Source of the DNA: DATARH01 sp963847345
GTDB lineage: Bacteria > Pseudomonadota > Alphaproteobacteria > ATCC43930 > CGMCC-115725
Length of the DNA: 64,000 bases
Direction: 5' to 3'
NCBI GenBank assembly: GCA_963847345.1
Contig: CAWJZU010000020.1
Span: 186,001 to 250,000, forward strand
Made by a program: the position numbers and the translations under genes. A model generated the notes under the pieces. It did no database searches, was not told the origin of the DNA, and was given only the letters and a program-made list of their open reading frames with translations. Positions 1 to 7,547 of the stretch are shown here, in pieces (position 1 is the first letter of the stretch; each line of letters begins with the position of its first letter).

Positions 1-911
<911 letters not shown>

Positions 912-1013
912 GTTGCTCTCCGTCAGGAAATACGCCACTGGAAGAAACGGCAAATTCCGCCCGGCGGCCCGCCTTTCGGTGGCCCGGGGGAGCGGCACCC
1001 TAATCAGCTAGGG

Positions 1014-1970
1014 TCAGCGGGTCAACAGGAATTGGTCAACAAAATGACAGGAGCACCGCAGCAAACTTTCCGAATGTTGCTCATTTATTAGCAGGTCGGG
1101 TTTCATCTGGTGGCGAAACCACGTCATCTGCCGTTTTGCGTAGCGCCTTGTCTCTCGTTGCGCGATCGCGATCGCTTCGCTCAGCGGGATTTCACCGGCG
1201 AGGTGACGCAACAGCTCCGGCAGGCCGACCGCTTTCATGGCCGGCAGATCGGGCGCGAGTTCGCGCGCCGCCAAGGATGCCGCCTCGTCGAGCGCACCCG
1301 CCTCGATCATCCGCTCGAAGCGGGCATCGCAAACGGCGTAAAGCGCCTCGCGCGGCGGCATCAGCAGGATCGAGGCGAAACGGTATGGCGCCGGCTCGCC
1401 CCGACGACGCCGCCAGGCGCCAATCGGCGAACCGGTCGCGTGAACCACCTCGAAGGCGCGCGTCAGCCGCTGCCTGTCCCCCGGCGGCAGAAGCGAAGCC
1501 GTCTCGGGATCGAGCATCGCCAATTGCGCGCGAAACCCCTCGCCGCCGAGTTGCCCATACAGCGCGGTGGCCTCGGCGCGGATTTCCGGCGGGATCGGAG
1601 GGATCGCGGCCAGCCCCTCGCGCAACGCCCGCAAGTAAAGCCCGGTCCCGCCGACCACCAGTGGCAGCCGTCCGGCGCTCTGTGAGGCGGCAATCTCGCG
1701 GAGCGCCGCCTCGCGCCATTGCCCGGCCGAGCCGCGCTCGGACGCATCGAGACAGCCGTAGAGGCGGTGCGGCGCCCGTGCCCTTGCATCGGCGTCCGGC
1801 GATGCCGTCAGGATCGGCATGTCGCGGTAGACCTGCAGCGCGTCGGCATTGATGATGGTGCCGTCGAACGCTTGCGCGAGACCAAGCGCCAGCGCCGACT
1901 TGCCGCTCGCCGTCGGCCCGGCGATGACAACGACCTGGGATAGCCGATTTGTATCTTTCAGCTTCGTCAA
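1014..1970 (-). CDS. miaA: tRNA dimethylallyltransferase MiaA
   Basis: MiaA transfers dimethylallyl to A37 of tRNAs that read UNN codons. The P-loop GPTASGKS lies close to the N-terminus, followed by the family motifs NADALQVYRDMPI and VVGGTGLYLRALREG and the C-terminal QRETRRYAKRQMTWFRHQ. The frame stays open up to 2180, but the upstream part crosses a REP-type inverted repeat and does not look like MiaA. I therefore place the start at the in-frame TTG at 1970, about 10 codons before the P-loop, giving 318 residues, a normal length. The start is uncertain because I see no strong ribosome binding site. The gene precedes ilvB on the same strand. Confidence 0.9.
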   Translation of the reverse strand: MTKLKDTNRLSQVVVIAGPTASGKSALALGLAQAFDGTIINADALQVYRDMPILTASPDADARARAPHRLYGCLDASERGSAGQWREAALREIAASQSAGRLPLVVGGTGLYLRALREGLAAIPPIPPEIRAEATALYGQLGGEGFRAQLAMLDPETASLLPPGDRQRLTRAFEVVHATGSPIGAWRRRRGEPAPYRFASILLMPPREALYAVCDARFERMIEAGALDEAASLAARELAPDLPAMKAVGLPELLRHLAGEIPLSEAIAIAQRETRRYAKRQMTWFRHQMKPDLLINEQHSESLLRCSCHFVDQFLLTR

Positions 1971-2023
1971 ATATGCCAGCCATGTTCGGGTCGAATTTGC
2001 ATCGGCATTGTGCGTTCTTTGAG

Positions 2024-2094
2024 GGCTCGCGTTGCGAGCCGCCTCAGGATGACGTAAGTTTCGAATGATAGTAAGAAAGAACGTCATCCTGAGG
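2024..2094. repeat. REP-type double inverted repeat between miaA and rnz
   Basis: Two hairpins lie side by side. GGCTCGC/GCGAGCC with a 3-base loop spans 2024-2040. A perfect 14-base inverted repeat, CCTCAGGATGACGT, spans 2042-2055 and 2081-2094. It lies between the divergent miaA and rnz genes. The form resembles the dispersed repeats I recall from Bradyrhizobium-type genomes. Confidence 0.75.
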
Positions 2095-2230
2095 AGGCGT
2101 GCAATGCACGCCGTCTCGATGGACGCACAGGCGCGCTGGTCGAACCTGGCACAGGATTCAAGCGAAAATTCGTTTCGCACCTCGCAACGGTCTGCGTGCT
2201 CGCTTTGTGCCGTTCCGGCGTTAGTGCGGC

Positions 2231-3166
2231 ATGTTTGACCTGACCTTTCTCGGCACCGGGGCTACCACGCCGTCACCCGAACGCGGGTTGCCGGCTCTGC
2301 TGGTGAGCGCCGGCAGCGAGCGCTTCCTGATCGATTGCGGCGAGGGGACACAGCGCCAGCTGCTGCGCTCCGGTGCCGGCTTCCGCCGTCTCGACCATAT
2401 CCTGCTGACGCATACGCATCTCGATCATGTGCTCGGTCTCGGCGGCCTGCTCGCGACATTGGCTCTGTTCGAACTGCGCGGCGCGCTCACCATCTACGGC
2501 AGCCGCGAGACCGTCGGCTTTGTCGAACGCTACCTTGGCGGCATCTGGCCCGGTGGCCAGACCCCGACGCCGGTCCGCCTGGTCGCGCTCGAACCGGGTC
2601 CGGTGTTGGCCGGACGCGGTTATTGCGTGACCTGTTTTCCGGTGCGCCATCACAAGACGCAAAGCCTCGGCTATCTATTCGAGACGACCCGGCGCCGCCA
2701 TGTGCTGCCCGAGCGTCTCGACGCGCTCGGTGTTCCGGCGGGGCCGTTGCGGGCGCGCCTCGCTCTCGGTCAGCATATCATACTTGCCGATGGACGCGAG
2801 GTCGCGCCGGGAGACGTCGCGGCAACGGAAGCAACTTCAACCAAGCTGGCGGTCGTTGGCGACACCGAAGAAACGGAGATGCTTGCGCCGTACGTTGCCG
2901 GGGCCGATGCGCTGGTAATCGAGGCGACATTCCTCGACGAAGACGCAGGCTTGTCCGCCGGGCGGGGGCACCTGACAGCCGGTCAAGCCGCTCGGCTGGC
3001 CCGAGACGCCGGGGTCGGTTCCCTCTGGCTGACGCATATATCGGGACGCTATGGGTCCGGCGCCGTCGCCGCGGAAGCCAGACGGTTCTTCCCCGAAGCG
3101 AGCGTCATGAACGATTTCGACCGGGTAACGGTCACTGCTGCGCGTACAAGAAAGCATGAAGAATGA
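2231..3166 (+). CDS. rnz: Ribonuclease Z family metallo-beta-lactamase nuclease
   Basis: A 311-residue MBL-fold protein of normal RNase Z length. The zinc motif HTHLDH (His61, His63, Asp65, His66) follows LIDCGEGTQRQLL, a hallmark of tRNase Z. Later ligands appear in PVRHHKTQSLGY, VVGDTEETE and LTHISGRYG. The family cuts tRNA precursors at the 3' end, although ElaC/RNase BN members can also act as exonucleases. The gene is divergent from miaA, another tRNA-processing gene, across the REP element. It is followed at once by a hairpin at 3165. The ATG at 2231 has no strong ribosome binding site, but the protein begins directly with the family N-terminus (MFDLTFLGTGA). Confidence 0.92.
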   Translation: MFDLTFLGTGATTPSPERGLPALLVSAGSERFLIDCGEGTQRQLLRSGAGFRRLDHILLTHTHLDHVLGLGGLLATLALFELRGALTIYGSRETVGFVERYLGGIWPGGQTPTPVRLVALEPGPVLAGRGYCVTCFPVRHHKTQSLGYLFETTRRRHVLPERLDALGVPAGPLRARLALGQHIILADGREVAPGDVAATEATSTKLAVVGDTEETEMLAPYVAGADALVIEATFLDEDAGLSAGRGHLTAGQAARLARDAGVGSLWLTHISGRYGSGAVAAEARRFFPEASVMNDFDRVTVTAARTRKHEE

Positions 3167-3192
3167 GAGCCGCGGACGCGGCTCTCACCCTT
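3165..3192 (+). terminator. Hairpin terminator after rnz
   Basis: A 9-base GC stem, GAGAGCCGC, a GGAC loop and GCGGCTCTC end at 3186, followed by ACCCTTT. The hairpin overlaps the rnz stop codon and separates it from the convergent gene ending at 3196, so it may serve both. The T-tract is weak. Confidence 0.55.
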
Positions 3193-3195
3193 TAA

Positions 3196-3672
3196 TCACT
3201 GACGGCCGCGATCGGAACGGTTGTTGTTTCCGCCATGCGAGCGGTTGTCGCTGTTCCCGTTTGCATGCTCGCGGCCATGCGAACGGTTGTCGCCGCTATG
3301 CGAGCCACGGCTCCCGCCGCCGCGGTCCTCGTCGCTGCCTCGGTGCTGTTCCATGTAGGTCCGCGTGTGGTGGTGGATCTGGCCGTCCTCGCCCCGGTAT
3401 TCGCGGCGCTTCAGGTCGGCCTCCTCCTCACGGTCATGGTCTTGCCCGCGGGACTGCGTCTGGTGCGAGCCGCTATGCGAACGGTTGTCGTCGTCGCGGC
3501 CGCCACTGTGCGAACGGCTGTGGCCGCCGCTATCGTGCGAGCGGCTATCGTCGTGGCCGCTGCCGTGCGATTTGCCGTGCGCGGTGCCCTCTTCCTTTGT
3601 GTGCGGCCACGGCTCATCGGTCGACTTATGCGGGTGGCGTCCGGTTCCTTGTTGGCCCTTGTTCTCAGCCAT
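3196..3672 (-). CDS. Low-complexity His/Ser/Gly/Asp-rich hydrophilic protein
   Basis: About 158 residues, almost wholly hydrophilic and predicted disordered. It begins MAENKGQQGTGRHPHKSTDEP and is then dominated by imperfect repeats such as DSRSHDSGGHSRSH and DDNRSHSGSH, with a central HHHTRT segment. There is no signal peptide, membrane helix or hydrophobic core. The ATG at 3672 is chosen because AGGAG lies 7 bases upstream; an ATG at 3699 is the alternative. The KGQQGTG start recalls small alphaproteobacterial stress proteins of the KGG type, but I do not recognise a family. Possible roles are a hydrophilin or metal-chelating protein, inferred from composition only. It converges on rnz. Confidence 0.65.
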   Translation of the reverse strand: MAENKGQQGTGRHPHKSTDEPWPHTKEEGTAHGKSHGSGHDDSRSHDSGGHSRSHSGGRDDDNRSHSGSHQTQSRGQDHDREEEADLKRREYRGEDGQIHHHTRTYMEQHRGSDEDRGGGSRGSHSGDNRSHGREHANGNSDNRSHGGNNNRSDRGRQ

Positions 3673-4024
3673 TCTGCTCTCCTGTATCGCTCCTACCAAC
3701 GCGCGGTCGATTTCCGGCGCGTATACGGCTGCAAAACACCGGAGAAGCTGGAATCGCCCAACAGCAACCGCTAGTCGCTCGCCTGCGACGCCGGGTTGCG
3801 CAGAGCGCTAAGGGCAACGGAAGTCGATCCCGGATCGCCGATTCGGGAATAGTCCGATCGCCGTCCCGTTATTGCGGAGGCGGCCTGAACAGCCGGGGCG
3901 GAGCGCCGCGCCGTCCCGCGCAATATTGGTCGCGTGTCGCCATGCGTTGCTCAGCGATCATTTTTGCCAGCGGCTCCGGCCATATCGTATTCTGACGCGA
4001 AGCAGCAGCGGATAGCGAAAACCA
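3673..4024. other. Intergenic stretch with no recognisable gene
   Basis: About 350 bases lie between the divergent disordered-protein gene and the MetE-like gene. I see no credible coding frame, no RNA gene and no SAM- or cobalamin-riboswitch-like pattern. It presumably holds both promoters. Confidence 0.5.
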
Positions 4025-5078
4025 GTGCTCGAAACGACGATTGCCGGCAGCCTGCCTAAACCCTGCTGGCTGGCCGAGCCGCGCAAGCTGTGGGCGGCGT
4101 GGCAGCTCGACGGCGAAGCGCTCGCCGAAGGGAAGCGCGACGCCATTCTGCTCGCATTGAAAATTCAGGAGGATGCCGGCATCGACATCGTCACCGATGG
4201 GGAGCAGTCGCGTCAGCATTTCGTGCACGGCTTTCTCGCCGGGATCGACGGCATCGATTTCGCCCGCCAGGTGCGCATCGGCATTCGCGACAATCGCTAT
4301 GAAGCAATGGTTCCGACCGTTACCGGGAAACTGCGGCGGCGCGATTCCGTCCACGCCGCGGAGGCGCTGATCGCCCGAACGCATACGACACGACGGCTCA
4401 AATTCACGTTGCCGGGGCCGATGACAATCGCCGATACGATCGCCGACGCGCATTATGGCGATCGCGTTGCACTGGCGATGGCCTTCGCCGAGGTGCTCAA
4501 CGAGGAGGCGCGCGACCTCGCGGCGCTCGGCGTGGATGTGATCCAGTTCGACGAACCCGCGTTCAACGTCTATCTCGACGCGGTTGTCGGCTGGGGCATC
4601 GAGGCGCTGCACCGCGCCGCCGCCGACCTGCCGTGCCGAACCGCTGTGCATATCTGCTATGGCTACGGCATTCCGGCGAATATCGAATGGAAGCGCGGTC
4701 TCGGCCGCGAGTGGCGGCAATACGAGCGGATCTTCCCGGCACTGGCGGAGAGCCGCATCGACCAGGTGTCGCTGGAATGCGCCAATTCGCGCGTGCCAAT
4801 CGAAATGTTGGCGCTGCTCGCCGGCAAGGATGTGCTGGTCGGCGCGATCGATGTCGCAAGCGACGAGGCGGAGACGCCGGAGCAGGTTGCCGTGACGATC
4901 GAACAGGCGCTGCGTTATGTCCCCGCCAGAGCGGCTGTTTCCGTGCACGAATTGCGGCATGGCGCCGCTCGACCGCACGCTGGCGAACCAGAAGCTGGCG
5001 GCGCTTGCCGCCGGCGCGGCGCTGGTGCGCGGCCGCTCAGCGTCAACATCCGGGCCCGGCCAGAGCATCGCCTGCTGA
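4025..5078 (+). CDS. MetE C-terminal-domain-like methionine synthase II family protein (one frameshift)
   Basis: The protein covers only the catalytic C-terminal barrel of cobalamin-independent methionine synthase, as in stand-alone homologues that use a methyl donor of unknown identity. Visible motifs are TIAGSLPKP at the start, DIVTDGEQSRQHF, FTLPGPMTI, VIQFDEPAF and the zinc pair in HICYGYG. The frame breaks near 4928: one extra A in CCCGCCAGAGCGG. Without it the protein continues ERLFPCTNCGMAPLDRTLAN, supplies the last zinc cysteine and stops at 5078, giving about 350 residues, the usual length. This is probably a sequencing insertion. No metF or corrinoid gene lies near, so the methyl donor is unknown. 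Confidence 0.85.
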
Positions 5079-5094
5079 ATTCGCCTCCTCGGCC

Positions 5095-5406
5095 TCAAGC
5101 TTCGATCAGGCTCAGGTCGCCGCGGAGGAGGTTGAAAAGCTGCGGCAAATCGTCAATCCGGGTGATGTACAAGAGCCAGCCGACGCGAGTGCGGCGAGGG
5201 CTGCGCCCGAGCGTTGCCGGTTCCAACTTGGTGGTGCGGAACTTGATAATGTCGGCCCGATTGGTCCTGTCGTGTCCCACTCGATCGGCGCGAGACAGAA
5301 CAGGTCCCGGACCGTCCAACTTGATCGCAACTACGACAACAGCCATCAAAGGCGTGGTAAGCACAATCAGAAGGCAGGCAATCAACACGTCAAGTGCTCT
5401 GTTCAT
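5095..5406 (-). CDS. Undersized bacterial sugar transferase-like protein (phosphoglycosyl transferase fold)
   Basis: 103 residues matching the ExoY/WcaJ monotopic phosphoglycosyl transferase family but much shorter than the usual core of about 200. It has the N-terminal membrane helix (RALDVLIACLLIVLTTPLM), AIKLDGPGPVL, a KFRT segment and DDLPQLFNLLRGDLSLI. It then stops with EA, where the family continues with GPRP and the rest of the catalytic core. The family's Asp-Glu pair in DELPQL is Asp-Asp here. It may be a decayed remnant or a small regulator or membrane anchor. It is divergent from a small membrane protein and a polysaccharide exporter, which fits an exopolysaccharide locus. Confidence 0.7.
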   Translation of the reverse strand: MNRALDVLIACLLIVLTTPLMAVVVVAIKLDGPGPVLSRADRVGHDRTNRADIIKFRTTKLEPATLGRSPRRTRVGWLLYITRIDDLPQLFNLLRGDLSLIEA

Positions 5407-5664
5407 ATAAACACTCCCCCTTTCGAGCCCCGTCCACTACCTGTTGGATAATAAGCCAAAGGAAGTATATTGTATACGCACGAAGTCGAGTTTGGATTTT
5501 TAGACTAAGGCGATATCCAAGCGGACTTTACGACAGTCAGGAGACACCCATATAAGCCATTTGGCTGAGGACTGCGAACATAAATTGGGAGCATCCCAGC
5601 CGTTACCGGCGTTTCTCGTAGGTTCGGACGTTATGTCTCGGGCCGCAAACAAGGGCACATTTGT
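5407..5664. promoter_or_regulatory. AT-rich divergent intergenic region with short palindrome
   Basis: This 258-base gap is clearly richer in A and T than its surroundings. It holds GTATA-TTG-TATAC at 5465-5477 about 60 bases upstream of the sugar-transferase-like gene. It probably contains the promoters of the divergent polysaccharide genes. No specific regulator can be named. Confidence 0.35.
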
Positions 5665-5832
5665 ATGGCTGAGTCGATCAGACCTCGGGACGAGCGTATC
5701 GCGCGTCGCGCACGGCAGCGAACCGAACGACTGCCGAGGGAAACGACATTGTTCCTCATTGCGGCCCTCTCCATTCTCTGCTGGGCGCTCCTGGTTTTCC
5801 TCGGGGCGGAGGTGTGGTCCGCTCTTGGCTGA
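5665..5832 (+). CDS. Small one-helix membrane protein (55 residues)
   Basis: An ATG at 5665 opens 55 codons ending in TGA at 5830-5832. The first 27 residues are strongly basic and charged (RPRDERIARRARQRTER). A single hydrophobic helix follows (TLFLIAALSILCWALLVFL) and then a short tail, so it should be a single-pass membrane protein with a positive N-terminus inside the cell. It lies between the divergent sugar-transferase-like gene and the Wza-like exporter, so a role in polysaccharide synthesis or export is plausible but inferred from position only. I do not recognise a family. Confidence 0.55.
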   Translation: MAESIRPRDERIARRARQRTERLPRETTLFLIAALSILCWALLVFLGAEVWSALG

Positions 5833-6053
5833 ACGCCCGTACCGCCGCGGACCGCCGATTTACCGTACCGTTCTCGGGCGAAAAGCTATCCGTGCCAAAC
5901 GTATCGAAACGCCAGCGTGGTGGCGAACGTCGCCAGCCGAGCGACGCGGCCGTTAACCCGATCGCGAGCTGAAGATACCGAGGCGAGGGGAAAGGGATTC
6001 TACTCGCAGGCGAATTGCCTTAGGCTGCGGCGGCGGAGGTTGGGGACCGTCGT

Positions 6054-7493
6054 TTGCGTGCTTTTCATGTGCTTGTGTTCGCCGCCCTGGCGGTGCTGGC
6101 GCTGCTGCTCGCCGGCTGCTCGAATTTGCCGCAGCGCGACGATATTGTCGCGCAGGCCTATCAGGACAACGAGATCGCCTTCAACGTCGTCAAGGTCGAC
6201 GACGCGGTGGTCGGCGTGCTGGCGGCGCGGCCCCGCCCGGCATTCCGCGAGCGCTTCAAGGAATATCTGCCGCCGCCCGAGCTGAAGATCGCGGTTGGCG
6301 ATATGGTCTCGGTCGTGATCTGGGAAGCGGCCGCGAACGGTCTGTTCGGCAATTCGCTTTCCGAGCTTCCGCTACGACGGGGCGGCGCTACCGGCCGGAC
6401 GCGGACGCGGCCGGCGGAAGAGGCTCCGCGTTCGAGCCTGATCGCGCCATTCGGGCCTAGCCCCGAGGCGCCGCGCTCGGGCCTAACCGCCCCATTGGAT
6501 CAAAGCCTCGAGCGGTCGCCTTTTGCGGGACCTGATGCTGCGCGCCCGGCCGCTCCTTCTTCGACGACAACGCCGACCGAGCCGGGTTCGGCTGCCGCTT
6601 TGGCGCCTCGCGACCGTGGCGCGATCACCGAGCTTGCCCGTCACGCCGGCCAGACCGGTCGCCCCGGGACCTCGATCCCCGAGCAGCCGGTCGGCCCCGA
6701 CGGGACGATCACGATACCCTATGCCGGGCGTGTCGCCGCGGCCGGCCGGACGGCAACCGAGCTCGGGCGCCGGATCCAGGCTTTGCTCGGCCCGATCGCA
6801 ATCGACCCGCAGGCGCTCGTTATCGTGCAGCGCGGCGCCGGCGGCTTGGTGAGTGTAGCCGGCGAGGCGATCCAGGGGGCGCGTGTTCCGCTCTCGGCCG
6901 GCGGCTCGCGCCTGTTGGATGTGATCGCGGTGGCCGGCGGCGCCACCACGCCGGTACCCGAAACGTTCGTCCGGCTATCGCGCGACGGCGTCACGGCAAC
7001 CGTGCCTCTTGCCGTGCTGGTTGCCCATCCGGACCAGAACATCTTTGCTCGGCCCGGCGATGTGTTGATCCTGTCGCGCGTGCCGCAAACCCTCACCGTG
7101 TTCGGCGCCGCCGGCAATAATGCGCTGATCACCTTCGACGCGGAGCGGCTGTCGCTTGCGGAGGCGCTCGCGAAGGGCGGTGGCTTGCTCGACCAGCGAG
7201 CCGATCCGAGCGCGATCTTCGTCATGCGCTACGAACCTGTCGAATTGGTGCACGCGCTGGGGCAGCCGGTCGCGGCGCAGGCTCCCGCGGGGGTGTCGCC
7301 CATCATCTATCGGCTCGACCTGTCCGACGCGAAATCCTATCTGCTCGCGAAGCGTTTCCCGGTGCAGGACAAGGACATCATCTTTGTCGCCGAGGCGAAG
7401 ACGGTTCCGATCCTCCGCGCGGTGCAGGCTGTGTCTCAGATCACTGGGCCGGTGACGAGGGCGGTCGTAATCTGCCGAGCTTACGGATGCTGA
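6054..7493 (+). CDS. Polysaccharide export lipoprotein, Wza/GumB-like
   Basis: 479 residues. The N-terminal signal ends in the lipobox LLAGC, so Cys22 is probably lipidated and the protein sits in the outer membrane or periplasm. The polysaccharide export sequence domain starts at YLPPPELKIAVGDMVSVVIWEA (about 70-100). It is interrupted by a Pro/Ala/Arg-rich linker of about 100 residues and resumes at IPEQPVGPDGTITIPYAGR near 210. Two SLBB-like domains follow (VSVAGEAIQGARVPL and VFGAAGNNALITF). The TTG at 6054 sits behind GGAGG at 6035; in-frame GTGs just downstream are alternatives. No Wzc-type kinase or flippase lies nearby, so the export partners are elsewhere or absent. Confidence 0.85.
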   Translation: MRAFHVLVFAALAVLALLLAGCSNLPQRDDIVAQAYQDNEIAFNVVKVDDAVVGVLAARPRPAFRERFKEYLPPPELKIAVGDMVSVVIWEAAANGLFGNSLSELPLRRGGATGRTRTRPAEEAPRSSLIAPFGPSPEAPRSGLTAPLDQSLERSPFAGPDAARPAAPSSTTTPTEPGSAAALAPRDRGAITELARHAGQTGRPGTSIPEQPVGPDGTITIPYAGRVAAAGRTATELGRRIQALLGPIAIDPQALVIVQRGAGGLVSVAGEAIQGARVPLSAGGSRLLDVIAVAGGATTPVPETFVRLSRDGVTATVPLAVLVAHPDQNIFARPGDVLILSRVPQTLTVFGAAGNNALITFDAERLSLAEALAKGGGLLDQRADPSAIFVMRYEPVELVHALGQPVAAQAPAGVSPIIYRLDLSDAKSYLLAKRFPVQDKDIIFVAEAKTVPILRAVQAVSQITGPVTRAVVICRAYGC

Positions 7494-7547
7494 CCGGCCG
7501 AGCCCGGCGCGGCTTGCCTCTCGGCAATCACGCGGTGGAGCGGGCGA

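Noticed and set aside
912..1013. Possible leader or attenuator before ilvB (CCCTAATCAGCTAGGG)
   Set aside because: No leader peptide rich in branched-chain codons and no paired terminator/antiterminator is visible.
3700..4024. Possible SAM-type riboswitch upstream of the MetE-like gene
   Set aside because: I found no conserved core or pseudoknot pattern of SAM-I, SAM-II or SAM-IV classes.
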